Shown here: in pieces, positions 12,809 to 22,120 of the stretch | Layout: each line of letters begins with the position of its first letter | How positions within the stretch are numbered: position 1 is the stretch's first letter | Assembly: GCF_003058325.1 (NCBI RefSeq) | Contig: NZ_CP028843.1 | Span: forward strand, 797,501 to 861,500 | From: Methylobacterium currus | Lineage (GTDB): Bacteria; Pseudomonadota; Alphaproteobacteria; Rhizobiales; Beijerinckiaceae | DNA length: 64,000 nt | Reading direction: 5' to 3' | The notes under the pieces: model-generated | Database searches by the model: none | The model's input: only the letters and a program-made list of their open reading frames with translations | What the model was told of the DNA's origin: nothing | Translations under genes and position numbers: made by a program

Positions 12809-13198
12809 ATGAGCGAGCAGAGATTCCAACGCCCCTTCGGCGGGCAAGGTCCGGGCCCCCGCGGGAGCGGCGATTTCGGGCAGGATCCCTACGGTCAGGG
12901 CTCCGGCGGCCACGATCCGGGATACCGGGACAGGCCGTCGAACCTGCACCGCTTCCTCGGCGGCTCGCCGGGGGCGGTGCTGGTGCGGCTGGTGTTCCTC
13001 TCGCTCCTCGTCGGCGCCGGCATGGCGATGATGGGGGTGACGCCTGGGCTGCTCTTCGCCCAGGCCTACGACACCATCCACGCGCTGATCGCGCTGGGCT
13101 TCGACACCTTCCACGATGCCGGCCGCTGGTTCGTCGCCGGCGCCGTGGTGGTGGTGCCGCTCTGGTTCCTCTCGCGCCTCTTCGCCCGCGGCCGCTGA
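12809..13198 (+). CDS. DUF6460-like small membrane protein
   Basis: 129 residues. Residues 1-45 are rich in Gly, Gln, Arg and Pro and look disordered. The rest, from NLHRFLGGSPGAV on, resembles DUF6460 proteins of Rhizobiales, with two membrane segments (about 52-72 and 103-122) joined by an amphipathic stretch. Its function is unknown. GAGGAAGC precedes ATG 12809. The MATE exporter starts 15 bases after the stop, so the two are likely cotranscribed. Confidence 0.8.
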   Translation: MSEQRFQRPFGGQGPGPRGSGDFGQDPYGQGSGGHDPGYRDRPSNLHRFLGGSPGAVLVRLVFLSLLVGAGMAMMGVTPGLLFAQAYDTIHALIALGFDTFHDAGRWFVAGAVVVVPLWFLSRLFARGR

Positions 13199-13213
13199 CC
13201 GGAGCCCGGATCG

Positions 13214-14587
13214 ATGCATCACGCCGCCCCGATCCGGCCCGGCGCGAGGCCGGAGGTCACGCATCGCCGCATCCTCGCGCTCGCCCTGCCGATGACGCTC
13301 GCCAACGTCACGACGCCGCTCCTCGGCCTCGTCGGGACGGCAGCGGTGGGGCGGCTCGGCGACGCGGCCCTGCTCGGGGCGCTGGCGCTCGGGGCCGTGG
13401 TCTTCGACTACCTGTTCTGGACCTTCGGAGCCCTGCGCATGGCCACCGCCGGCCTCACCGCGCAGGCGACCGGGGCCGGCGATCGCGCGGAGATCGACCG
13501 GACCCTCGCCCGGGCGCTCGCGGTGGCGCTCACGGTCGGCCTCGCCATGGTGGCAGGGCAGGGCCCGCTCGGGGCGGCGGCCTTCCGGCTGTTCGGCGCC
13601 AGCCCGGCGGTGACCGAGGCACTCGCCGCCTACTTCGCCGTCCGGATCTGGTGCGCCCCCTTCACGCTCGCCAACTACGCCATCCTCGGCTCGACCCTCG
13701 GGCGCGGCCGCACCGATCTCGGCCTCGGCCTGCAGGTGGCGATCAACGCCGTCAACGTCGCGCTCACCCTCCTGCTCGTCCTCGGCCTCGGCGCCGGGGT
13801 CGCCGGGGCGGCCCTCGCGACCGTGCTGGCGGAAATCGCCGGCACCGCCCTCGGGCTCGCCGTGCTGCACCGCCTCGGCTCCCGGCCGTGGCGCGTGCCC
13901 GTCGCCGAGGTCGTCGAGCGTGCCGGCCTCGCCCGGATGCTCTCCGTCAACGGCGACGTGATGGTGCGCACCCTCGCGCTCATCACCGCACTGGCGCTGT
14001 TCACCGGTCTCGGAGCGCGGGCCGGCGACGTGACCCTGGCGGCCAATGCCGTCCTCCAGAACCTCTTCCTGATCGGCAGCTTCTTCCTCGACGGCTTCGC
14101 CACCGCCGCGGAGGTTCTGTGCGGCCAGGCGCTCGGCGCCCGCGACGAGGGCGCCTTCCGGGGTGCGGTGCGCCTCTGCCTAGGCTGGTGCCTCGGCTTC
14201 GGGCTCGCAGTCTCCGGCCTGTTCCTCGCCGTCGGCGGTCCGTTCATCGACGCGATCACCACCGCGCCGGAGGTGCGGGCCTTCGCGCGCGACTTCCTCG
14301 TCTACGCCGCCCTGACGCCGCTCGCGGCGGCGGCCGCCTTCGCGTTCGACGGGGTCTATATCGGGGCGACCTGGACCCGGGCGATGCGCAACCTGATGCT
14401 GGCGGCGCTGGCGGTCGACGCCGCGATGCTGGCGGCGACGCGTGAGCTCGGCAATACCGGCTTGTGGCTCGCCATGCTGACCTTCCTGGCGGCCCGCGGC
14501 CTCGGCCAGGCCGTGCTCTACCCGCGGCTCGCGGCCGGCGCCTTCCCGCAGCCGCGGGTCGGCCCCCTGACGGAGGCGACGCGATGA
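13214..14587 (+). CDS. MATE family efflux transporter (DinF-like)
   Basis: 457 residues with 12 predicted membrane helices in two six-helix halves, as in cation- or drug-coupled MATE antiporters of the inner membrane. The early LALPMTLANVTTPLLGLV stretch is typical of DinF-type members. ATG 13214 follows GGAG. The stop overlaps the start of the GFA gene (ATGA). The exported compound cannot be predicted. Confidence 0.9.
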   Translation: MHHAAPIRPGARPEVTHRRILALALPMTLANVTTPLLGLVGTAAVGRLGDAALLGALALGAVVFDYLFWTFGALRMATAGLTAQATGAGDRAEIDRTLARALAVALTVGLAMVAGQGPLGAAAFRLFGASPAVTEALAAYFAVRIWCAPFTLANYAILGSTLGRGRTDLGLGLQVAINAVNVALTLLLVLGLGAGVAGAALATVLAEIAGTALGLAVLHRLGSRPWRVPVAEVVERAGLARMLSVNGDVMVRTLALITALALFTGLGARAGDVTLAANAVLQNLFLIGSFFLDGFATAAEVLCGQALGARDEGAFRGAVRLCLGWCLGFGLAVSGLFLAVGGPFIDAITTAPEVRAFARDFLVYAALTPLAAAAAFAFDGVYIGATWTRAMRNLMLAALAVDAAMLAATRELGNTGLWLAMLTFLAARGLGQAVLYPRLAAGAFPQPRVGPLTEATR

Positions 14588-14991
14588 GCATGGATGCGGT
14601 GATCTCGGGCGGATGCCGGTGCGGCGCGGTGCGCTACGAGGCGCGAGGGAAGCCCCGGAACGTCACCGTCTGCCACTGTGCCGATTGCCGCGGCGCCACC
14701 GGCGCGCCGATGGTCGGCTGGCTCACCGTGCGGCGGGATTCCTGCCGCGTCACGGCCGATCCGGCCTGGTTCCGCTCCAGCCCACGGGCCGAGCGCGCCT
14801 TCTGCCCGTCCTGCGGCACGCCGCTCGCCTACCGGGCCGATGACCTGCCCGACGAGATCGACCTGACCCTCGCGAGCCTCGACGACCCGGAGCGCTTTCC
14901 GCCGCGCGACCATGTCTGGGTCTCGCGCCGCCTGTCCTGGGTCGCCCTGCCACCTGGGCTGCCCTGCTACCCGCAGGCGCGCGGGTCCTGA
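14584..14991 (+). CDS. GFA family zinc-binding protein
   Basis: 135 residues. GFA (glutathione-dependent formaldehyde-activating enzyme-like) domain with complete cysteine sets: Cys11/Cys13, Cys30/Cys32/Cys35 and Cys74/Cys77. Family members bind zinc and were first linked to adduct formation between glutathione and formaldehyde, which would be attractive in a methylotroph, but most paralogues have no proven activity. It is translationally coupled to the MATE gene. Confidence 0.88.
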   Translation: MSMDAVISGGCRCGAVRYEARGKPRNVTVCHCADCRGATGAPMVGWLTVRRDSCRVTADPAWFRSSPRAERAFCPSCGTPLAYRADDLPDEIDLTLASLDDPERFPPRDHVWVSRRLSWVALPPGLPCYPQARGS

Positions 14992-15037
14992 AGCCCTCAT
15001 CGAATTCCCGTTCCGCCGCCGCACGAGACGATCCCGC

Positions 15038-15862
15038 ATGACGATGGCGGACCCGACCGCTCAGCTCGAGACCGATGCGTCGTACCTTCCGCCCCGTGCG
15101 GTCGACGATCCGGCGACCTGCGCCTTCAACCATACCATCGACCTGCCCGGCCACGGCACCATGGCGGGGGCTTGGGACCTGCGGGCCGGGCTCGACGATT
15201 ACCTCGGCCACGTCGCGGTGGCGGGCAAGCGCGCGCTCGATTTCGGTGCCACCAGCGGCTTCCTCGGCTTCGCCATGGAGGCTCGCGGTGCCGAGGTCGT
15301 GTCCTACGACTTCGCTGGCGACGCCTGCTGGGAGATGGTGCCGTATCCGGATTTCGAGCGCGCCGTGATCGCGCCGGAGATCCGCAACCACCTGCGCCGG
15401 TTCGAGAACGCCTACTGGTACTCCCATGCTGCGCTGAACTCCCGGGCGCGCCGGGCCGGAGGCTCGCTCTACGACGTGCCGGAGGCGATCGGTCCCGTCG
15501 ATGTCGCGGTCCTCGGCAACGCGCTGGCGCGCCTGCGCGACCCGTTCCGGGCCCTGCACGGTGCCCTTCGGCTCACCCGCGAGACCGTCGTGGTGACCGA
15601 GATGCTGCCGAAATCGCTGCAATTCCTGCGCTACCTGCCGCGCCGCATCGGGCTGCCGCTCTTCCTCCTGCCCCGCACCGACCAACGGATCCGCTTCGAC
15701 GCCTGGTGGACCATTGCCCCGACCACGATGCAGGAGCTCCTGGCGATCCTGGGCTTCGGCGAATCGGCGGTGACCTATCACCGGCAGTTGCTGCTCGGGC
15801 AGAAGCGGCTCTGCTACACCGTGGTGGCGCGGCGGACGGAACCGACGAACCCGGAATTGTGA
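15038..15862 (+). CDS. SAM-dependent methyltransferase-like protein
   Basis: 274 residues. A Rossmann-type core is recognisable: ALDFGATSGFLGFAMEARGA (motif I region), then VVSYDF for the acidic ribose contact, and later VDVAVLGNALARLRDP. The substrate is unknown; similar proteins are annotated as class I methyltransferases, often near sugar or envelope genes. Motif I has DFGATSG in place of the usual DxGxGxG, so cofactor binding should be tested. Start 15038 is the first ATG; a second ATG two codons later is possible. Confidence 0.75.
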   Translation: MTMADPTAQLETDASYLPPRAVDDPATCAFNHTIDLPGHGTMAGAWDLRAGLDDYLGHVAVAGKRALDFGATSGFLGFAMEARGAEVVSYDFAGDACWEMVPYPDFERAVIAPEIRNHLRRFENAYWYSHAALNSRARRAGGSLYDVPEAIGPVDVAVLGNALARLRDPFRALHGALRLTRETVVVTEMLPKSLQFLRYLPRRIGLPLFLLPRTDQRIRFDAWWTIAPTTMQELLAILGFGESAVTYHRQLLLGQKRLCYTVVARRTEPTNPEL

Positions 15863-15888
15863 GCCGACGGGCGAACGATGTGAAAGAC

Positions 15889-15930
15889 GCGCCCGAACCC
15901 TCCCCCCTCTGCGGGGGAGGGTTCGGGCGC
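15889..15930. terminator. Perfect 18-bp hairpin between convergent genes
   Basis: Arms 15889-15906 and 15913-15930 pair perfectly around a six-base loop (CTCTGC). It sits between the convergent methyltransferase and pyrD stops, so a bidirectional terminator is likely. It lacks a clear T-run, and the sequence resembles palindromic elements dispersed in GC-rich alphaproteobacteria. Confidence 0.7.
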
Positions 15931-15952
15931 GGGCTTCGACTCGGCCCGTGCC

Positions 15953-17032
15953 TCACGCCGAGCGGGCCAGCTCCGCCGCGTCGCGCCCGACGACGCCCGC
16001 CAGGCTCGTGATGCCCTCCGCCTCCATCCGGCGCAGAAGCCCGGTCTTGATCTCCCCGACGAGGCCGGGACCCGCATAGATCAGGGCGGAATAGAGCTGG
16101 ACCAGGCTGGCACCGGCCCGGATCTTGGTCCAGGCGGCCTCCGCCGAGTCGACGCCGCCGACGCCGATCAGCGGCAGCGCGGTCCCGACCCGCCGATAGG
16201 TCTCGGCCAGGAGCCGGGTCGAGGGCGAGAAGAGTGGCCGGCCGGACAGGCCGCCGGTCTCGCCCCTGGCCGCCCCGGCGAGGCTTGCCGGCCGCGCCAC
16301 GGTGGTGTTGGAGACGACGAGGGCATCGACGCCGCGGCGCCGCGCGGTGGCGGTCATCGCGTCGAGGCCGTCGAGGCCGATGTCGGGGGCGATCTTGAGG
16401 AGGATCGCCGTGCCCGGCGAGGATTCATCCCGGGCCGCCACCACCCGGGCGAGCAGGTCGTCGAGGAACGCTTCCCCCTGGAGATCGCGCAGGCCCGGGG
16501 TGTTGGGCGAGGAGACGTTGACGGTGATGAAGTCGACGAGGCCGGCGAGGCCGCGGGTACAGGCGACATAATCGGCCAGACGGTCGGTCGAGTCCTTGTT
16601 CGCCCCGATATTGACCCCGACGATCCCCGGCCGGCCACGACGGGCCTCGAGGCGCGCCCGCACCACCGCCAGCCCCTCGCTGTTGAGGCCATAGCGATTG
16701 ATCACCGCTCCGTCCTCCGGCAGGCGGAAGACCCGTGGGCGCGGGTTGCCCGGCTGCGGCCGGGGCACCACGCCGCCGACCTCGACGAAGCCGAATCCGA
16801 GGCCGAGCAGCGCGTCCGGCGCCTGCGCACCCTTGTCGAATCCCGCCGCCAAACCGATCGGGTTGGAAAAAGTTCTCGATATAACCGTTACGCAGAGGCG
16901 AGGGTCATCGGCCGGCGGATCCCGTAAGGGAAGCTGCGCGATTGCCCTAACAGTCAAGCTATGGGCAGTCTCGGGATCTAGGGCGTGCAACAGGGGGCGG
17001 ACGAGTGGGAAGACGGTCGAAAGCAAGATCAA
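15953..17032 (-). CDS. pyrD: Dihydroorotate dehydrogenase (quinone), class 2
   Basis: 359 residues. Oxidises dihydroorotate to orotate with FMN and passes electrons to the quinone pool; pyrimidine synthesis at the inner membrane. Class 2 features are the N-terminal membrane-associating helix (residues 1-35), [17 protein letters not shown] and [12 protein letters not shown] with the class 2 catalytic serine. The start is TTG at 17032, overlapping the DUF952 stop (TTGA); this fits the expected N-terminus, but the unusual codon lowers certainty about the exact start. Confidence 0.95.
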   Translation of the reverse strand: MILLSTVFPLVRPLLHALDPETAHSLTVRAIAQLPLRDPPADDPRLCVTVISRTFSNPIGLAAGFDKGAQAPDALLGLGFGFVEVGGVVPRPQPGNPRPRVFRLPEDGAVINRYGLNSEGLAVVRARLEARRGRPGIVGVNIGANKDSTDRLADYVACTRGLAGLVDFITVNVSSPNTPGLRDLQGEAFLDDLLARVVAARDESSPGTAILLKIAPDIGLDGLDAMTATARRRGVDALVVSNTTVARPASLAGAARGETGGLSGRPLFSPSTRLLAETYRRVGTALPLIGVGGVDSAEAAWTKIRAGASLVQLYSALIYAGPGLVGEIKTGLLRRMEAEGITSLAGVVGRDAAELARSA

Positions 17033-17376
17033 GCCCCTGTTAAATTTGGAAAAATATGGATTCCACCGGGTCCGGCGGGTAATGGTGCGACGCTCCGGAC
17101 GGCGGAGAGCGGCAGCGGGCCGTAGAGGTGCGGAAACAGGGCGCCGCCGCGGGAGGGCTCGAAGCGCAGGGCCTCTCCCAGCGCCTCCGCGTCGACCGCG
17201 ATGAGGAGAAGATTATCCTGTCCCGAGAAGTGCTTGGCCGCCGTCTCGGGGGCCTGGGCGGCCGTCGAGAAGTGGATGAAGCCATCGGCCAGATCGACCG
17301 GCGCGCCGTCGAACCGGCCGGCAACCTCGGCTTCACGCCACAGGGCTGCCGGGCATATCTTGTAGATGAGAATCAT
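17029..17376 (-). CDS. DUF952 family protein
   Basis: 115 residues. The pattern [12 protein letters not shown] ... [14 protein letters not shown] ... [10 protein letters not shown] ... [13 protein letters not shown] is characteristic of DUF952, a small cytoplasmic family of unknown function that often precedes pyrD in alphaproteobacteria. It overlaps pyrD by four bases and is very likely cotranscribed with it. Confidence 0.9.
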   Translation of the reverse strand: MILIYKICPAALWREAEVAGRFDGAPVDLADGFIHFSTAAQAPETAAKHFSGQDNLLLIAVDAEALGEALRFEPSRGGALFPHLYGPLPLSAVRSVAPLPAGPGGIHIFPNLTGA

Positions 17377-17462
17377 GGGCGCCGCAGGCCTCCTCGGCGG
17401 GGTGCGGGCGAGCGATAGCCGCGCCGGGGCGAGCCGGCAACGCCCGTTGCCTTTCGGCGAAG

Positions 17463-17494
17463 GTTCGGTAGTTTACATTTGTTAGTTCGGTGGT
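17463..17494. promoter_or_regulatory. Possible operator: two direct 10-bp repeats 22 bp apart
   Basis: GTTCGGTAGT (17463-17472) and GTTCGGTGGT (17485-17494) repeat with a 22-bp period, two helical turns, within the divergent spacer between DUF952/pyrD and the S24-type regulator. The position suits autoregulation, but this is inference from spacing only. Confidence 0.3.
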
Positions 17495-17523
17495 GAACGC
17501 CCACCGCCTCAGGCCAGGCCCCC

Positions 17524-18150
17524 ATGCTGTCCCATGACCGAATCTGGTCCGCCATCGATCACCTTGCGCAGCGCAACAACTTGACGGCGTCGGGCCTCGC
17601 CAAACGCGCCGGGCTCGACGCGACGAGCTTCAACCGCTCGAAACGGGTCAGCCCCGACGGGCGCAAGCGCTGGCCCTCGACGGAATCGGTCGCCAAGATC
17701 CTGGCCGCCACCGGCGCCACCCTGGACGACTTCCTGCGCCTGATCGAGCCGCGGGACGCCGAGGCCCGCATCGCGGTGCCGCTGATCGGCAGCGAGAGGG
17801 CGGCGGGCCATATCGGCGCCAACGGCCTGCCGGGCAACGGCAGCCCCATGGCGGAGGTGGAGCTGCCGGGCCTCGGGCAGGAGCGCTGCTTCGCCATCGA
17901 GGTCCGGGATGGCGCCCTGGCCCCGCTCTACCGCGACGGCGACGTGCTGGTGGTCTCCCCCACCGCGGCGATCCGCAGGGGCGACCGGGTGGTGACGTGC
18001 CTGGGCGACGGCGGCATCATGGTCGCCGAGCTGAAGCGGCGCACCGCCCGGGCCGCCGAGCTGAGCGGGCCGGTCCCCGGCGAGCCGGACCGGATCGTCC
18101 TGGCCTCGGAGATCGCCTGGATGGCCCGGGTGATGTGGGTGCGGCACTAA
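17524..18150 (+). CDS. HTH regulator with degenerate S24 (LexA-like) domain
   Basis: 208 residues. An N-terminal helix-turn-helix (about 5-60; ASGLAKRAGLDATSFNRS) is joined to a C-terminal S24/LexA fold (about 120-205; YRDGDVLVVSP, GDRVVTC, VAELKRR). At the position where S24 proteins carry the nucleophile (G-D/M-S-M) this protein reads RDGAL, placing Ala131 where the serine belongs, while the downstream Lys is kept. It should therefore bind DNA and dimerise but not self-cleave. It is divergent from DUF952/pyrD and may control itself. The ligand or signal is unknown. Confidence 0.85.
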   Translation: MLSHDRIWSAIDHLAQRNNLTASGLAKRAGLDATSFNRSKRVSPDGRKRWPSTESVAKILAATGATLDDFLRLIEPRDAEARIAVPLIGSERAAGHIGANGLPGNGSPMAEVELPGLGQERCFAIEVRDGALAPLYRDGDVLVVSPTAAIRRGDRVVTCLGDGGIMVAELKRRTARAAELSGPVPGEPDRIVLASEIAWMARVMWVRH

Positions 18151-18245
18151 TTCAGACCGACGGTCGTCGACAACGACCTCTGGCTCCGTTCCCGAATCGT
18201 CGCCAAGCCCTTGGCTTGGCGTCGAAAATTCGAGCTGGATCAACG

Positions 18246-18301
18246 GTCTGATACCGCCGCGCCTCCGAACGAATGCGCTCTCAGGCGCGGCGGTATCAGA
18301 C
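18246..18301. terminator. 19-bp inverted repeat between convergent regulator and kinase genes
   Basis: Arms 18246-18264 and 18283-18301 are perfectly complementary with an 18-base loop. The right arm ends just before the stop codon of the kinase gene (18303-18305). It probably terminates transcription from both sides. Confidence 0.7.
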
Positions 18302-18302
18302 G

Positions 18303-21300
18303 CTATTCCGCCGCCACCCGCTGGTTGCGCCACCGGGTCAGCAGGGCGCGGAGCGCGGCGGGCTTGAGCGGCTTGCTCAGCACCTGGACCCGCTGCGCGC
18401 TCGCGGCGTCGCGCACGCCCGGCGAGCGGTCGGCGGTGAGGAGCACCGCCGGGATGTCGGCGGCGAGCGCCGCCCGCAGGCCCGCGATGAGGTCGAGGCC
18501 GGTCCCCTGGTCGAGGTGATAGTCGGCCACGATCACGTCCGGGCGCAAGGACCCGCCGAGCACCAGGGCCAGGGCCTCGGTGAGCGAGCCGGCGGTGTGC
18601 AGCGCGCAACCCCAGCTGCCGACGAGCACCCGCATCCCGTCGACGATTGCCGGCTCGTTGTCGACGGCGAGCACCGTCAATCCGGCGAGCGGCACGGTGG
18701 CCGGCCGCGGCGCCTCGCCCTGCGCCTCGACCACCGGCCGCAAGGGAGCGCCCGGCACCGCGACCGAGAAGGCCGAGCCGCGGCCGGGCCGCGAGGCCAG
18801 GCTCACCGGGTGGTCGAGGAGCCGCGCGGTGCGATCGACGATCGACAGGCCGAGGCCGAGGCCGCGGGCGACCCGCGCGCCCTGGTCGAGGCGCTGGAAC
18901 TCGCGGAAGACCAGCTTCTGCTGCGCGGCCGGGATGCCGAGCCCGGTATCCAGCACCATCAGCACCACCCGGTCGCCGTGCCGCCGCGCGCCGACGAGCA
19001 CGCGTCCTTCCGGCGTGTACTTGATCGCATTCGACACGAGGTTGTGCAGGAGCCGGCGCAGCAATTGCCGGTCGGAGCGCAGGGCGAGCGAGGAGGGCAT
19101 CACGGTCAGCCTCAAGCCCTTCTCCTGCGCCAGCGGGCCGAACTCGCGCTGGACCTGGCGAAAGAGCTCCGACACCCGCACGATCGAGAGCTGGGGCTTG
19201 AGCGCCCCGGTATCGAGGCGGGAGATCTCAAGCAGGGCGGTCAGGATCTCCTCGACGGCGTCGAGGGAGGCGTCGACATTCTCGGCGAGCGTCGGGTCGG
19301 TGCCCCGGTCGCGCTCGACCAGCGCGCTGGCATAGAGCCGCGCGGCGTTGAGCGGCTGGAGGATGTCGTGGCTGGCCGCCGCGAGGAAGCGGGTCTTCGA
19401 GGCGTTGGCCTCCTCGGCCTCGGCCTTGGCGCGGGTCAGCGCCGCGTTGAGGCGGGTCAGCTCCTCGGTGCGCTCGCGCACCCGGGTCTCCAGCTCCTCG
19501 TTGAGGCGGGTGCGGGCCTCCTCGGCGGCGACCGAGTCGGTCACGTCGGTATAGGTCGCCACCACGCCGCCATTGGGCAGGAGGTTGGCGCGGATCTCGA
19601 TCACCCGGCCGCTCGGATGCAGCCGCAGGCGCTGCGGCCCGGATTCGAGCCGGAAGGCGGCGATGCGCTCCCGCACCAGGGTGTCGGCGTCCCGCGCCCC
19701 GTAGGCGCCGCGGCCGGCATTGAAGCGCACGATCGCTTCCAGCCCGATGCCGGTCTGGATCATGTCCGGCGGCAGGTCGTAGAGATCCGCGAAGGCGCGG
19801 TTCCAGACGATCAGCTTCATGTCGCGGTCGAAGACCGTGATGCCCTGCTTGGCGTGGTCGAGGCCGTGCTGGAGGATGTCGCGGCTGTACTGGAACGCCG
19901 CCGAGGCATCGTCGAGGAGCTTGAGCGCCGCCTTGGGCGAGACGTTGCGCCTGCGCAGGAGCAGCGACAGGGCGAGCCGGGCCGAGGAGGCGCCGATCGC
20001 CGAGGCGAGCAGGTGCTCGGCGTGGCGCAGTTCGGGCAGGCCCGCAATCGCGTCGTCGGCCAGGGCTCCGCGGCCTTGCGCCTGCGCGAACTCCTCGAAG
20101 GCCCGCACCGCCCGCTCCTCGCCGAGGAAGCGGGCCACCGTGGCGCGCAGCTCCGCCAAGGTCACGGCGCTGCGAAACAGCCGGAAGCTCGGCGCCACGA
20201 GCCCGGCCTCGTCGAGGCCGGAGACCTGGCCGAAAGCCTCGGCCTGCAGGCGCTCGATCGCGTTCGGCGGTCGCAGAAGCGAGAAGGCGATGTAGGCCAG
20301 CGTGTTCAGGCCGAGGCTCCACAGCGTGCCGTGGACGAGGCGGGGAACGTCGTCGAGGCCCATCAGCCCCGTCGGGCTCAACGCCGCGATGCCGAACGGA
20401 CCCTCGGTGATGAACGTCGCCGCCCAGCCCTCTCCCGTCACGAGGCTCGGCAGCAGCAGGGTGTAGAGCCAGACCGTGAAGCCGACGATCAGCCCCGCCG
20501 CGGCGCCCAAGCCCGTGCCCCGGCCCCAGTAGAGCGCGCCGACGAAGGCCGGGCCGATCTGCGCCACCGCCGCGAAGGACAGGAGCCCGATCGAGGCGAG
20601 CGCCACCTCGCCGGCGACCCGCGAATAGGCATAGGCCACCAGCACCACCGTCACGATGGCGACGCGCCGCACCACCAGCACGTAGCCGCCGAGATCCGGC
20701 GCGCCGGGTTCGGGGGAGGGGGCGGCGCCCGGAACGAGGTTGCGCCGTCGCAGGGCCACCGGGATGACGAGGTGGTTCGAGATCATGATCGCGACCGCGA
20801 CCGACTCGACGATCACCATCGCGGTCGCCGCCGAGAGGCCGCCGATGAAGGCGATGAGGGCGATGCCGTCGGCCCGCTCGTGCAGCGGCAGGGCGAGGAC
20901 CGTCATGTCGCGCTGCACGGTCCCCTCCGGGAAGAGGGCGAGTCCTGCGAGCGCCAGCGGCACCACGAACAGGTTGATGAGCACGAGGTAGAGCGGGAAG
21001 GTCCAGGCCGCCCGCCCGACATCGGCGACCGACCGGTTCTCCACCACCGCCATGTGGAACTGGCGCGGCAGCAGCAGCACCGCCGCCGCCGAGAGCAGGG
21101 TCTGGACGATCAGCGTCGCGGGGCCGGAGGTCTGCCCGACCAGCGCCCCGACCCCGTGCACCGCGCTCGAGGCCTCCGGCAGGTCGCCCAGCATCCACCC
21201 GACCACGAAGCCGCCGACGGTGAGGAAAGCGAGCAGCTTGACCAGGGATTCGAGCGCCACCGCCAGGGTCAGTCCGTCCTGGTGCTCGGTGGCGTCGGCA

Positions 21301-21848
21301 TGGCGGGTACCGAAGGCGACCGCGAAGCCCGCCAGCACCAGGGCCACGAACAGGCCGAGATCGCCCAGCATCCCGGCCGGTGCCCCGACCCCGTCGGTGG
21401 CGCGAAGGAAGACCTGGAGCGAGGCCGCCACCGCCCGCAATTGCAGGGCGATGTAGGGCACCGCGCCCACCACCGCGATCAGGCAGACCAGGGCGGCGAT
21501 GCGCTCGCTCTTGCCGTAGCGGGCGGCGATGAAGTCGGCGATCGAGGTCGAGTTCTGGGCCTTGGCGATCCGCACCACCCGGGCGACGAGCCGGTAGCCG
21601 AAGCCCACCACCAGGACCGGGCCGACATAGATGGTGAGGAAATCGAGGCCGGCATGGCTCGCGAGGCCGACCGAGCCGAAGAAGGTCCAGGAGGTGCAGT
21701 AGACCGCCAGCGACAGGGCGTAGATCGTCGGCCGCACCCGCGCGTCGCGCATCAGCGTCCGCCCGGCCACGTCGCCCCAATGAGCGACTGCGAACAGGGC
21801 GCAGATATAGACGAGGGCCGCCAGCACCACCGTCCAGCCCGCGATCAT
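18303..21848 (-). CDS. SLC5-type transporter/PAS/histidine kinase/receiver fusion (CbrA-like)
   Basis: 1181 residues. Residues 1 to about 480 form a sodium/solute symporter (SLC5/PutP) domain with some 13 membrane helices. A STAC-like linker, a PAS domain (about 640-740) and a coiled coil follow, then the dimerisation domain with SHDILQPL (His827), the ATPase domain (NLVSNAIKY, DTGLGIP, GLGLGLSI) and a C-terminal receiver with Asp1109. Proteins of this form (CbrA and relatives) couple solute uptake or recognition to carbon- and nitrogen-related gene control; here the receiver makes it a hybrid kinase. The transported solute and output regulator are unknown. The stop lies against a 19-bp terminator hairpin. 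The metallothionein cassette lies upstream on the same strand, separated by 98 bases. Confidence 0.93.
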   Translation of the reverse strand: MIAGWTVVLAALVYICALFAVAHWGDVAGRTLMRDARVRPTIYALSLAVYCTSWTFFGSVGLASHAGLDFLTIYVGPVLVVGFGYRLVARVVRIAKAQNSTSIADFIAARYGKSERIAALVCLIAVVGAVPYIALQLRAVAASLQVFLRATDGVGAPAGMLGDLGLFVALVLAGFAVAFGTRHADATEHQDGLTLAVALESLVKLLAFLTVGGFVVGWMLGDLPEASSAVHGVGALVGQTSGPATLIVQTLLSAAAVLLLPRQFHMAVVENRSVADVGRAAWTFPLYLVLINLFVVPLALAGLALFPEGTVQRDMTVLALPLHERADGIALIAFIGGLSAATAMVIVESVAVAIMISNHLVIPVALRRRNLVPGAAPSPEPGAPDLGGYVLVVRRVAIVTVVLVAYAYSRVAGEVALASIGLLSFAAVAQIGPAFVGALYWGRGTGLGAAAGLIVGFTVWLYTLLLPSLVTGEGWAATFITEGPFGIAALSPTGLMGLDDVPRLVHGTLWSLGLNTLAYIAFSLLRPPNAIERLQAEAFGQVSGLDEAGLVAPSFRLFRSAVTLAELRATVARFLGEERAVRAFEEFAQAQGRGALADDAIAGLPELRHAEHLLASAIGASSARLALSLLLRRRNVSPKAALKLLDDASAAFQYSRDILQHGLDHAKQGITVFDRDMKLIVWNRAFADLYDLPPDMIQTGIGLEAIVRFNAGRGAYGARDADTLVRERIAAFRLESGPQRLRLHPSGRVIEIRANLLPNGGVVATYTDVTDSVAAEEARTRLNEELETRVRERTEELTRLNAALTRAKAEAEEANASKTRFLAAASHDILQPLNAARLYASALVERDRGTDPTLAENVDASLDAVEEILTALLEISRLDTGALKPQLSIVRVSELFRQVQREFGPLAQEKGLRLTVMPSSLALRSDRQLLRRLLHNLVSNAIKYTPEGRVLVGARRHGDRVVLMVLDTGLGIPAAQQKLVFREFQRLDQGARVARGLGLGLSIVDRTARLLDHPVSLASRPGRGSAFSVAVPGAPLRPVVEAQGEAPRPATVPLAGLTVLAVDNEPAIVDGMRVLVGSWGCALHTAGSLTEALALVLGGSLRPDVIVADYHLDQGTGLDLIAGLRAALAADIPAVLLTADRSPGVRDAASAQRVQVLSKPLKPAALRALLTRWRNQRVAAE

Positions 21849-21946
21849 CGGCGAAATCCATCCCCGGCCCGGGCGGGGGCCCGGGCTTTGCTCGTATGCG
21901 GGGGTTTAGAGCATGTCGGGGCCGAAGCGCGACCCCGCTCTCTCGT

Positions 21947-22120
21947 TCAGCCGTGGCAGGTGCAGCCGGCGTGGTCGCAGCCGGCGTGGTGGGGGTGGCC
22001 CTCGGCGCATTCCTCGCAGCAGAAGGCCTTGCCGTCGCGGGACACGGCCTTCGCCACCGGGACCACGCAGACGCAGTCCTCGCAGGCGCATTTCACGGTC
22101 TCGGCGGTGGTGCTGGTCAT
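21947..22120 (-). CDS. Bacterial metallothionein, 57 residues
   Basis: 57 residues with ten cysteines (11, 13, 16, 18, 34, 35, 38, 48, 53, 55) and six histidines. The arrangement KCACEDCVCVV, then FCCEECAEGH, then HAGCTCHG, matches bacterial SmtA/BmtA metallothioneins, which hold Zn or Cd in a buried cluster and buffer or detoxify metals in the cytoplasm. It is too short for many gene finders. The ATG overlaps the stop of the SmtB-type repressor (ATGA), giving a repressor-metallothionein operon controlled by the palindrome at 22476-22503. No signal peptide is present. Confidence 0.93.
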   Translation of the reverse strand: MTSTTAETVKCACEDCVCVVPVAKAVSRDGKAFCCEECAEGHPHHAGCDHAGCTCHG

